In this document: piece after piece, positions 1-8,246 of the stretch | Numbering within the stretch: position 1 is the first letter of the stretch | Layout: every line of letters starts with the position of its first letter | Source of the DNA: Thalassiosira profunda | Lineage: Eukaryota; Bacillariophyta; Thalassiosirophyceae; Thalassiosirales; Thalassiosiraceae | Reading direction: 5' to 3' | Assembly: GCA_036939355.1 (NCBI GenBank) | Contig: JALLAP010001609.1 | Span: 1 to 13,294, forward strand | DNA length: 13,294 nt | Position numbers and translations under genes: made by a program | Notes under the pieces: generated by a model | The model's input: only the letters and a program-made list of their open reading frames with translations | What the model was told of the DNA's origin: nothing | The model's database searches: none

Positions 1-1012
1 ACAAATGCTTGTACGCCGCCCCCGCCAATGCAAGCGGCGCCATGCACATCGCCGATGCCACGTGGCTGCCGAATTGCCTCGATGTCTGCAGTAAAGAGGG
101 TTTGCCATTGCCACCGGAAGCGGTTGGCACGTAGACGGCCCACAACAGCGATGTTTGCAAACTCCTCAGGAAGGACAATCGTGGCACTTGGCTGAACAGC
201 GGGAAGGAGCCCATCATGTTGTAGATTGCAATTCGTTGCAGCCACCGCGGGTTGTACTGCGTCGGATGCTGCTGCAAAAAGTCCTGGTAGCACGGCTTCA
301 GCTGCAATTCGGCCGCACCGTCCCGCAATATGCTCATGTATCGACGCGAAGGGCACGGATCTTTTTTCAGACGACTCCCCGGCTTGGCTCGTAACGCAAT
401 GGCCTGGATGGGTTGTTGTTGTGCCTCTTTGTGTTTGCCATTGCCGTAGGGAATGGCCGAGACCGCCACCTCTTCGTACCCCGTATCCTCCTTGCGATCG
501 GAAAAGCCACTTCCAATCGTAGACCTGTCAATGCCCACGCCCTCCGACGCCATTACTTTGTTGTAGTTGTCGACAGTCAGCTCCACCAACGCGCCGTGGC
601 ATTCGTAGCACCCGTCGTTCTCGTTTCTGTACGACAGCAGCGCCCCGCTGTCACTCTCGCCTGTAATAGGTTCGATGCTTCCCATTCCGGGCTCCAAAGG
701 CGCAAATCCCTTCATGTTGAACGCCAATCGGTGATCCCTCACGAAGGCGGGCCGCATCGACGCCACCTCGATCTTGGTGCCGTTAATGCCGCGTCCCACT
801 ATCTTCGATTTCAACATGTTGGATCCCACGCCAAAGTAGTAGAGGGTGGGCGGTGTGGCGGCAGACTCGCCGTCTTGGTGCTGTCGATGCTTACGCGAGG
901 CGTCTTCGACCAGTTGGGGGCGCCCGGACACAGGCGAGGCGGCGTGCGACGGGGCAGAGGCGCGAAGCAGGCCCGCCGCCGCGACCGCGCACAACGGAGC
1001 AACCCAGAGCAT
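1..1012 (-). CDS. gamma-glutamylcyclotransferase-like protein, partial (3' end outside window)
   Basis: Reading the minus strand from the ATG at 1012-1010 gives 337 uninterrupted codons that run off the left edge, so the C-terminus is missing. Residues 1-20 form a hydrophobic signal peptide or anchor (MLWVAPLCAVAAAGLLRASA). Residues 59-66 read YFGVGSNM, the substrate-loop motif of the gamma-glutamylcyclotransferase (GGCT) fold. A conserved DHRLAFNMKG block (93-102) follows, then CHGALVELT (138-146) and ASEGVG (155-160). In the last, E157 sits where the catalytic glutamate of GGCT is expected. A second typical block, PSRRYMSILRDGA, lies at 221-233. By family knowledge such enzymes release 5-oxoproline from gamma-glutamyl compounds, possibly glutathione-related; the substrate here is inferred. 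The residues after 285 look hydrophobic and exceed the core domain, so a C-terminal extension or membrane segment is possible. The gene is divergent from the ARMT1-like gene, with 273 bp between the starts. Confidence 0.8.
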   Translation of the reverse strand, partial: MLWVAPLCAVAAAGLLRASAPSHAASPVSGRPQLVEDASRKHRQHQDGESAATPPTLYYFGVGSNMLKSKIVGRGINGTKIEVASMRPAFVRDHRLAFNMKGFAPLEPGMGSIEPITGESDSGALLSYRNENDGCYECHGALVELTVDNYNKVMASEGVGIDRSTIGSGFSDRKEDTGYEEVAVSAIPYGNGKHKEAQQQPIQAIALRAKPGSRLKKDPCPSRRYMSILRDGAAELQLKPCYQDFLQQHPTQYNPRWLQRIAIYNMMGSFPLFSQVPRLSFLRSLQTSLLWAVYVPTASGGNGKPSLLQTSRQFGSHVASAMCMAPLALAGAAYKHL

Positions 1013-1285
1013 GGGTAGGTGGGCGCTTCCTCAAGTCGTCGGTCGTCGGCGTCGGCGGCCGGCAAGTCCCCTCCTCCGGAGGCTCTTTTATCCGTTCTCA
1101 CGCGTCCTGGCAAAATGATACTGATTCCTTTGGTGATAATTCCTCATTACGGATAAGGGTGACATGTCGACGTCACTCATCTTTCGTCCCTCTCTCTCGG
1201 CCGCTCGATCCACTCCACCCCGCCCGGCCGCCTCGTCGCTCCCATTCCACCGCGCCGTCTAGCCATCTATCCTAGCCCCGCTATC
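1013..1285. promoter_or_regulatory. divergent intergenic region between the GGCT-like and ARMT1-like genes
   Basis: These 273 bp separate two start codons pointing away from each other, so they must hold both promoters. No TATA box stands out. An imperfect palindrome at 1159-1176 has GTGAC and GTCAC half-sites and contains GACGTCAC (1169-1176), which resembles a bZIP/CRE-type core. A C/T-rich stretch follows up to the ARMT1-like start, as is common for a 5' UTR. Confidence 0.45.
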
Positions 1286-2773
1286 ATGCGGTGCATCCTC
1301 GCCCCGCTCGCCCTGGCATCCGTCGCTTCCGCATTCGTCGCCTCCGCATTCGTCGCCTCGCGTCCCCGCACAAAAAATCCGAGTGCGTGCACCATCATGG
1401 CGGCGTCCTCCTCCACCTCCTCGGACGCCGCGCCCAAGACGTGTCCCCGCACGGGCAACCCGCTCCCGAACCTGCCCATTCCCGAGCCACTCTTGTCGCT
1501 GACGCCGGGGACGTGGGCGCACGACACCATGAGCCGCCGCCTGAACGAGGAGATCTTGCAACGGACGTACGAGGAGAACGAGGAGGCCTTCAACTCGCCT
1601 CCGTTTGCCAAGGCGCTCGAGAGGTTCCACGCGCTGCGCGCCGAGTTGGACGACGCGTCCAACACCCCGCTGCGGTATTTGCAATTCGACAGGGACACCG
1701 ACGGCCGGCCCGCCGCGGCGGTGGACCGGGAAGAAAAGGAATGGAGGGAGATTTTGCGGCCGTACATTGAAAAGGAGGACACGTGGCTCAGCGCTCCGTG
1801 GCTGGTGGCGGAGTTCTACGCCTACCGCAGGCTGATGGAGGCCCTTGGCTATCACGACAAGGCCAACCCGGCCACGTACCTTTACGATCCCTTTTTGGTC
1901 GCCAAGCGCGCCGGGTTGGAAACGTCGGTGGGCTCGGCCGAAAACATGTTGGGCAAAGTTACGTCCCTCCCCAAGACGAAGGAGGGGGCCGCGCTCGCAG
2001 CAGCGTTTGCACTGTGGGGCAACAAAATGGATCTATCCATCTGGCCGGCCGACGCCGAAAACTCCAGCACGGATGTCTTTGCAAAAATACTGCACGCGGC
2101 GGACGACAACTTGCTGCACGACGATACGGAGGCGCTGACGGAGCACTGCGAGACGCTGCGGGCGAAGGGCGGGGGCAACGTCGACATCATCGTGGACAAT
2201 GCGGGCTTCGAGTTGGTCACCGATTTGGCATTGGCGGACCATCTGGTGGCGAGTGGCATTGCGGGTGTTGTTACCTTCCAACTGAAAAGCCACCCCACCT
2301 TCGTCAGCGACGCTCTGGAAAAGGATTTGCGGGAAACAGTGGAGCATTACGCTGCGTTGCCATCCGAGAAGTACCCCAATGCGCAAGCAGCCGGAGTTCG
2401 ATGGCAGCAATATTTGGACGAAGGCAAATGGATTTGCAATGAGAACGACTTCTGGGTGCAACCATCCCCAATGTGGGAAATGCCTGAGCCGCTCCGGTCC
2501 GACATGAAAGAGCGGTGCGAATTGGCCTTCGTCAAGGGGGATGCCAACTATCGTCGTCTCTTGGGAGATCGTTACTGGGACTATTCGGCGCCATTTGGAG
2601 ACGTGGTGGGATGCTATTTTCCATGTCCTGTGTGCGCGTTGCGAACGCTGAAGGCAGAAGTGGGCTGCGGGATGGAGAAGGAGCAAGTGGAGCGGGCAAA
2701 GGGACTGGACAAAGAGTGGATGACTAACGGTCGATTCGGCGTCGTTCAAGTTGGATTCGGGGCCGACAGATAA
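1286..2773 (+). CDS. ARMT1-like damage-control phosphatase (DUF89), probably plastid-targeted
   Basis: This is an intron-free 495-residue ORF. The N-terminus (1-25) is a signal peptide in which the heterokont plastid-import motif ASAF appears twice (14-17 and 19-22). A Ser/Arg-rich, acid-poor stretch follows to about residue 50, fitting a bipartite plastid leader. The remainder matches DUF89 subfamily III, the ARMT1/YMR027W type. It has an APWLVAEFYAYRRL block near 170-185, WGNKMDLSIWP, the metal-site motif DNAGFELVTDLALADHL, FQLKSHPTFVSD, and KGDANYRRLLGDRYWD near the C-terminus. By family knowledge these metal-dependent phosphatases hydrolyse damaged sugar phosphates such as fructose-1-phosphate; protein-carboxyl methylation by human ARMT1 has also been claimed. 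The length is close to the usual 440-480 residues plus leader. The family call is firm; the plastid location is inferred from the leader. Confidence 0.9.
   Translation: MRCILAPLALASVASAFVASAFVASRPRTKNPSACTIMAASSSTSSDAAPKTCPRTGNPLPNLPIPEPLLSLTPGTWAHDTMSRRLNEEILQRTYEENEEAFNSPPFAKALERFHALRAELDDASNTPLRYLQFDRDTDGRPAAAVDREEKEWREILRPYIEKEDTWLSAPWLVAEFYAYRRLMEALGYHDKANPATYLYDPFLVAKRAGLETSVGSAENMLGKVTSLPKTKEGAALAAAFALWGNKMDLSIWPADAENSSTDVFAKILHAADDNLLHDDTEALTEHCETLRAKGGGNVDIIVDNAGFELVTDLALADHLVASGIAGVVTFQLKSHPTFVSDALEKDLRETVEHYAALPSEKYPNAQAAGVRWQQYLDEGKWICNENDFWVQPSPMWEMPEPLRSDMKERCELAFVKGDANYRRLLGDRYWDYSAPFGDVVGCYFPCPVCALRTLKAEVGCGMEKEQVERAKGLDKEWMTNGRFGVVQVGFGADR
1316..1360 (+). repeat. three tandem 15-bp copies inside the ARMT1-like signal peptide
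   Basis: Three in-frame 15-bp units (1316-1330, 1331-1345, 1346-1360) encode ASVAS, AFVAS and AFVAS. Copies 2 and 3 differ at one base; copy 1 differs at a few. The repeat doubles the ASAF motif at the predicted signal cleavage site. Confidence 0.9.
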
Positions 2774-2791
2774 GCTGGGCTCTAGGCAATG

Positions 2792-4711
2792 CTAGTACGT
2801 CAGCATTCTGGTCTGCAATGGACTCTCAAAACAGGCGAGGGAGGCCTCGTCGTCCCTTTTCGATCGATAGTTGGCCCACTCCTCGTCATCCAGCAGGCAC
2901 AAATCCAACGCCGACTTGATGGCACTTTGCGAATCCTCTGACCCAACGCCTGGCCCGATAAATACGATCTCCTGCCGACGATCACCCACCGTTGAACTCG
3001 ATGATGATGCAGCACTCTCATCGTGATCGTTCGAATCAAAGTCCGCCATTATAGAGTCCCTCGCCTCCTCCGGCCACTGGGACGGTGGCAGCGTCGCCCA
3101 CCACCGTCCGAGGCACTGCATCTCGAAGCTACTTCCCGCGTGGCTCCAGTACAATGCTTTGACATTCGAGTCGGCCGTCCAGGCGAATCCCTTGCTGCGG
3201 AGTACTCTCCCAAATACATCCTTCGAGCCTTCGTCGATTTGTACTTCGCTATTGCCTATTGTTGGCACTCCACGTACCACCGGCAGGGATTGCAGCACGG
3301 ACAGTAGCCTCGAGGGGTGGAAAGGCCGACGTGCTCGATAGACGCATGTTCCTATGCCAGCGTGTGTTGGCGTTTCTTTTGTTGTCTCGGATGAGTGGCT
3401 GTGAGAATGGCTGTGGGATGTATCCGTGCAATCTGGATCTGTGCACCCTGATGCGCTCTCTTTGGAGACCTCTTTGCTCTCTTTGCTTTCGTGCGAGTGT
3501 GAATGCGAATGGTCGTGAGCATGCAGCGGATTGTCGCATTCGGGATCGCTGCAATTCTGCCCCTCGGCAGCGACCACAAAATCCTTGTGATCGTCCACCA
3601 CTCCGTCCATTGCCACGCCGTGCCCGTTTGCAACAGCAAGTATTTCGCTCAACCGTTCGACCTTTCCGAATGATGTGGCAATTATCTTCGCCCTTGGATT
3701 GAGCGCTTTTGCAACTTCTTTCGTAGCCCCCAGCCCCTCTTGAAGAATATCGATCTTATTGAGCAGCAGAACATCAGCGACCTCCGTCTGCTCAACAAGG
3801 AGATCACAGACGCCTCCCTCAAAACCACCCTCGCCGTTGCCTGCAAATGCATCCAATAAGATTGGTGATATGCCTTCAAATGTGGCATCCTCCTCTTCAG
3901 CTTTCTTTCTCTCCTCGTCGCTCCTGTAAAACAACTCCGGAGAATCCTCCAAATTGGCCAGCCTGCTCGATTTGAGGTAGCCCAGATATGTCCCGCAGTC
4001 GACCACCGTCACCAATGTGTCCAGCCTCGCCCGCTCCATGAGTGGCATGTCATACATCAGGGCCTCCTGAAAAATATTCCTTACCGACCGGGGCTCGGCG
4101 ACACCCGACATTTCAATCACAATGTGATCGAAGCGCTCGTCTTCTGCACGGAGGTCTGAAAGAGTCATCAACTCCGATACCGAAGATAGCAATTCTCCCG
4201 AAATAGAGCAGCACGCGCAACCATTTTGAAGCTCGACAATACCCGCTGGGAGGGCGTTCGCTTCGCCCGCATCCCCGCCCGACAACGATTCTCCGCCCCC
4301 ACTTGCGTCACTGGTTGCAGTTTGTCCCCGCACAAGCTTGGAATCGATATTTACCGATGCCACATCGTTCACAATCACTGCAATTCGGAGGCCCTCGTTA
4401 TTTGTCAGCATGTGTTGCAACAGGGTGGTCTTTCCACTCCCCAAAAATCCGGAGAGGACAGTGATTGGTACAGCCTTGTCCTCTCCACCGGTGGCCGATG
4501 AAAAGAGGCGGCTGGGGTGTCGGCGATGGATGGTGCACCGAGACGAGGGGGTGATGTGTGGTGGCGCCGCCGTCGACCACACTCGGTGCACCTTGCTGGA
4601 CGCCGCCGCCACCGTCCGCGTCGGTGGCGTCCGCCGCGTGATGACGACGCCCGAGAGGCATCCCGCGCGTCGAGAGAGGGACAGGAGCACGGCGAGGGCG
4701 ATCGGCTTCAT
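2792..4711 (-). CDS. G3E-family (CobW/COG0523) GTPase, putative metal chaperone with His/Cys-rich linker
   Basis: The 639-residue product is intron-free. I chose the ATG at 4711-4709 because it starts a targeting-like leader (MKPIALAVLLSLS, then an Arg/Ser/Thr-rich stretch to about residue 70). The frame stays open upstream to 4996, but that extension looks unlike a leader. The GTPase core has the P-loop GFLGSGKTT (88-96), the G3E hallmark CxCC in NGCACCSI (163-170), the SGVAEP switch (202-207) and LNKID (317-321). A linker carries two related metal-binding blocks, CSDPECDNPLHAHDHSHSHS (387-406) and CTDPDCTDTSHSHSHSH (423-439). The CobW C-terminal domain follows from about 455 (CVYRARRPFHPSRL). 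By family knowledge these proteins load zinc, cobalt or other metals onto client enzymes; the client and organelle are unknown. It converges on the ARMT1-like gene. Confidence 0.9.
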   Translation of the reverse strand: MKPIALAVLLSLSRRAGCLSGVVITRRTPPTRTVAAASSKVHRVWSTAAPPHITPSSRCTIHRRHPSRLFSSATGGEDKAVPITVLSGFLGSGKTTLLQHMLTNNEGLRIAVIVNDVASVNIDSKLVRGQTATSDASGGGESLSGGDAGEANALPAGIVELQNGCACCSISGELLSSVSELMTLSDLRAEDERFDHIVIEMSGVAEPRSVRNIFQEALMYDMPLMERARLDTLVTVVDCGTYLGYLKSSRLANLEDSPELFYRSDEERKKAEEEDATFEGISPILLDAFAGNGEGGFEGGVCDLLVEQTEVADVLLLNKIDILQEGLGATKEVAKALNPRAKIIATSFGKVERLSEILAVANGHGVAMDGVVDDHKDFVVAAEGQNCSDPECDNPLHAHDHSHSHSHESKESKEVSKESASGCTDPDCTDTSHSHSHSHSSETTKETPTHAGIGTCVYRARRPFHPSRLLSVLQSLPVVRGVPTIGNSEVQIDEGSKDVFGRVLRSKGFAWTADSNVKALYWSHAGSSFEMQCLGRWWATLPPSQWPEEARDSIMADFDSNDHDESAASSSSSTVGDRRQEIVFIGPGVGSEDSQSAIKSALDLCLLDDEEWANYRSKRDDEASLACFESPLQTRMLTY

Positions 4712-5041
4712 GTCTCGGCAATCGGCAATAATTGTGTGGGGCAGCGCAGGGCAGAGGGGGCGAGATCTTCGGGGTGATGTTAGCGATTTGGCGATAATTG
4801 TAGGATTCCTTCGTGAAAGATCAATCTGATTTGCCGCCACCCTCGATCGACCTCTTCCAGCATCTCGGAGCAACTCCTTATGACAACACGAAGAGAACCC
4901 GAACAAAGCGGCGGCCGAGATGTCAAGCACGATGGCTCCAAGGCGCGTCTCATCCCATCGTAAGTATGCATCCCATAAAACCAAACCAAATCGCAAGCAG
5001 GATCAACCAACAGCAATCGCTACAAACGCATCAATATCAGA
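4712..5041. promoter_or_regulatory. divergent intergenic region between the G3E GTPase and the 8-TM gene
   Basis: These 330 bp lie between divergent start codons and should contain both promoters and 5' UTRs. I see no clear TATA box or repeated operator. The minus-strand frame of the GTPase stays open to 4996, so a longer N-terminus cannot be excluded from sequence alone. Confidence 0.4.
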
Positions 5042-5988
5042 ATGGGCGGCATCATCGATTTCGACACCTCGTGCCCCTGGGAGGTGTACCTCTTCGCGCT
5101 TCTCAACCTCCTCGGCGGCCTTGCCATGTGCTTCTTCGACGCGTGCAAGCTCCTCACGTCCGCGGCTGCGTGCACTGATGCCGAGAAGGTCATGCAAACT
5201 TTGATCGCGATCTCGATGATCTACGTCGGCGTCGTGGTACGTTCGTATTTGGTGTGCACGTGATACATATGCATGCATCGTCCGCATTGCTAACGAAGTA
5301 TCCTTACGATCACTCGCAGTTCGGCGTCGTCAACTACCACAACAAAGATTCCGCCGGCAAGGTCACGCGCCTCTCGAACGTCACGCTCAGCGCGGCGACG
5401 GCCCTCCTCGTCTGCGTGGTCTTCACCGGCAACGCGTCGTATGGCGGCCTCGAGCGATCGTGGATGCACTTGGGCGACATGCTTGCCATGATCATTGTCG
5501 TGGTCGCGCTCAGCCATCGAGTGATGCGGACCGATGCCGAGTGGGCCCAGAAGAACGATATGACTGACGACCTGGGCATCAACTGCAAGACCCTCCTCGT
5601 CTTCTTCATGATCGCAACGGGCATCAAATTCATAGCCTACACTGACTTCGTCGATCCGGCTAATCTCCTCGCCAAGGGCTCCGAGATGACTGACTTCGCG
5701 CAATGGTGCTGGTATTTCACTTCAGTTTGCATCTTCAACGTCTTCCTCGCGATTTTCTACTCGGTCTTCTTCGATGACGAGGCGGGGCATGAGTTGCTCG
5801 TGATCACCATTGCCGTCATGTCTGCCGTATCGATGGCGATGATCTATCCGGCGCAGAAGAATACGAGCAATTGGATGGGGATTAATAGCAACACGATGTG
5901 GGTCAAGTTGGCGATTGTGATCTTCGTTTGCGGAGTTGCAGTTGCGGGTGGACGCCGCGGCCGCCGCGCGGGATACCAGAATGTCTAA
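5042..5988 (+). CDS. unrecognised multi-pass membrane protein (about 8 TM), two exons
   Basis: Exon 1 is 5042-5236 and exon 2 is 5320-5988. They are joined in phase 0 by an 83-bp intron with a GTACGT donor, a GCAG acceptor and a branch-point-like GCTAACG at 5289-5295. The spliced protein is 287 residues. Hydrophobic spans fall near residues 14-33, 50-69, 86-101, 115-134, 155-172, 194-215, 222-242 and 258-275, giving about eight membrane helices. The C-terminus is short and basic (GGRRGRRAGYQNV). A D-F-D-T-S-C start and acidic loops (DFVDPANLL, FFDDEAGHE) are visible, but no transporter or channel signature that I recognise. The splice junction falls inside TM2 and restores a continuous helix (YVGVV joined to FGVVNYH), which supports the intron. 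Function is unknown. Confidence 0.75.
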
Positions 5989-6030
5989 AGATGAAGCAGG
6001 AGTACGAGGATGATCTGAAGTGTAAAGTTC

Positions 6031-6226
6031 TTGCTGGGTGTGTGTTTCAATGTGAGATTGTTCGGAAGGATATTGATTGTTGCTAACCTCCTGAAAGCTA
6101 TGTGTAAACTAGAATTGAAAGGCACTTGCTGGCTCGGTATGTTTCTACTTATGTGTAAGTGTTCGATAGATAGAAATACTGAAGGCTAATGCTGAAAGCT
6201 GTTGTAGACTAGAGATGTCAAAGACG
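6031..6226. repeat. diverged tandem duplication of about 100 bp
   Basis: Two adjacent units begin with TTGCTGG (6031 and 6126). They share, in the same order, a TGTTCG segment, GCTAA (6082 and 6185), CTGAAAGCT (6091 and 6192) and an ACTAGA segment. The spacing between equivalent points is 95-103 bp, so small indels separate the copies. No ORF fits; the repeat lies in the 3' flank of the 8-TM gene. Confidence 0.55.
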
Positions 6227-6479
6227 CTTCATCGTGTAAGTATCGTATCAGAGATCGCTCGATCGTTCGTCTCTTTGGTTCGATTGCTCGGCTTTGCTTC
6301 TCCGCCCCGCTCTGTCTCTTGCTCTCTAGAGAGGCGAGATGCGAGTGTAATAATTTACGTAGTAACAAGGTTGTACGTACGTGCATTCCCCTGACTTCCT
6401 CCTTCCTCTGTTCCTCGCACAGCAAGGTGCACCGCCATAACACCGACGACAGAGCTCAATCGGCGCCCAAATAGTTGCA
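6227..6479. other. intergenic region upstream of the vWA-like gene
   Basis: No coding potential is seen. It contains a 12-bp perfect palindrome CTCTCTAGAGAG (6322-6333) and pyrimidine-rich tracts ending near the start codon at 6480. It probably holds the promoter and 5' UTR of the downstream gene. Confidence 0.4.
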
Positions 6480-8246
6480 ATGGGGGACGGAGAAGGGGGC
6501 GGCGAGGGGAGGGTGAAGCGGGGGACTGCGTTTGCCCGGCCTTCGACGGACAATGGCGAGGTGGAGGAGAAGAGGCGTGCGCGTGGAACTGTCATCGATC
6601 CAAGCGTGCTGTCGCACGATGGCGAGGGCGAGGGCAAGCGGAGGGCGAGGGGCACTGTGATCGGTCCGTTTGTGCTAGTCAAAGGAGCTTCCGGCAAGGC
6701 GCTCCCCGGCGTCTACCTCGACGAATCGGGCGAGCCCGTCTCGACCGCCGCCAAGGTGCCCGACCGGGTCAAATTCCCGTCGAGGAAAAGCGTCATCCAG
6801 CAAATATGCTTAGAGGAGGTCGCCGCGGAGGTGCCCGCATCGAATGCAGGTCCGAAGAAAACGTCGCTCAAGGCGTTCAACCAGGGAAGCCTCTGCGTCG
6901 ACAAGGGCGAATTGCAACGGAGCAACTCGCGCGATATCCAGCAGACGGAGGAGGCGGTGGGGAAACTCCTCGCCGAGTATGGCCTCTCGGAAGTTATGGT
7001 GAAGAGGCTGCTCCACCTCTGCGCCAATACGCGCCAAATGAAGGTCCTGCTCGAGAACGGCCCCCTGATGAAGAGGGAGGATGGCAAATGCATCGAGGGC
7101 AAGCGGAAGGATGCGGAATGGATTCAATTGGAAGAGAAGCGGCTGGCGGAGAGTAACACGGAAGAGTACGATCTCAGCGTTGCACCTTGCGCACGGTTCG
7201 TCGAACTGCAAGACATATGTTTCTTCCTCATCAACCTTGCGGCAACGATGGCCATGCCAACTACATTTGAGGTAAGCTGAAGTACCCTTTGCGTTGTGGT
7301 CTTTATCGCTCGCTTTGACGCTGACTTTGGGCGCCCTATCCATCGTAACGGTTAGCTCTTTGCGCATCCGAGAAAGATTGGTGGGGTCGGAAAGGGCGTG
7401 CGTAAGATAAGGGCGCGCCAAGATGCCAGCAACATGAGCAGCGCGGAGGACTACATTCCCATTGGCGAACAGGTGGAGTCTGCGCTGGAAATGATCGAGT
7501 CGTTCGAGGAATGCATCGATACCGCGTCGTGCGCAAACACCGACAAGTTATTTGCCGATGTCAAGAAGATGTGTGGCGACGAATGCCTGGAGAAACAGGA
7601 CAAGAAGATTTTGGTCGTTGCGATCACGTCGCTGTATCCCTGGGGGCGGAGAGGAGGAGACCGAGATCTGCCGGAGTTGAGGGCCAAGTTTGTGGATATG
7701 ATCAACGAGTTCGCCGATCTTCCAGTGACGTTTGTTTTCCTCGTCCAATCGAGGGAAAAGAACATCGTCGATTTCTATGACAGACTCACGGCCCCGGAGA
7801 CTGGCATCCGAGCGGACGTCAAAGTCGCAAAAGGCCTGGGCCTGATGATCGATGGCGTCGCAAAGCACAACCCGTGGCTCAACTTTTGCCTCCCAATGCA
7901 TCTTTGCCAGACGCTCGGGATAGGCAGCAATGTGTTGTCCCAGGCGGCATCCCGGCCCCTCAGCGCATCGGAAGTGAGAGACGTCTGCAACACTTTGATT
8001 GGAGACGTCCCGGATCCGGCGCTCGATGTGGACACGTTTTTGAGTGCCGTCGAAGCGCTGATGGCGAGCGACGAGGCCAGAAAGTGGAATCCCGCAGTTG
8101 GAACTGATACCGCCTTGATTGACGTGGCCAAACTCAAGAAGCACTTGAACCCCAGCAGACTCTTTGGCATATTGGCCGCCATAGTTGTGTGCATCCTTGC
8201 CGTCATCGTGGGGAAGTTGACTGGGCGCATTAGCTTTAGGGATTAA
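6480..8246 (+). CDS. vWA-like protein with degenerate MIDAS and C-terminal membrane anchor, two exons
   Basis: Exon 1 is 6480-7271 and exon 2 is 7356-8246. An 84-bp phase-0 intron (GTAAGC donor, GTTAG acceptor) gives 560 residues. Residues 1-70 are low-complexity, with KRRARGTVI at 31-39 and 53-61. Residues 160-440 follow the order of a vWA-like family I recall from diatoms: a LLAEYGLSEVMVKRLL helix, then MKVLLENGPLMKREDGK where that family has a DxSGS metal site, then PCARFVELQDICFFLINLA, LVVAITSLYP, and LPVTFVFLVQSREKNIVDFY. HNPWLNFCLPMHLC (435-448) and KWNP (507-510) are further family landmarks. The MIDAS is replaced by ENGPL (192-196), so metal-dependent ligand binding is probably lost. 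Residues 533-550 form one hydrophobic helix followed by a short basic tail, suggesting a tail-anchored membrane protein. The cellular role is unknown; the family call rests on memory, not a search. Confidence 0.75.

Noticed and set aside
413..1018. 201-codon plus-strand frame
   Set aside because: It is the antisense shadow of the GGCT-like gene, whose minus-strand frame shows family motifs.
2033..2749. 238-codon minus-strand frame
   Set aside because: Antisense of the ARMT1-like gene, without motifs.
3259..3702. 147-codon plus-strand frame
   Set aside because: Antisense of the G3E GTPase's His-rich linker region.
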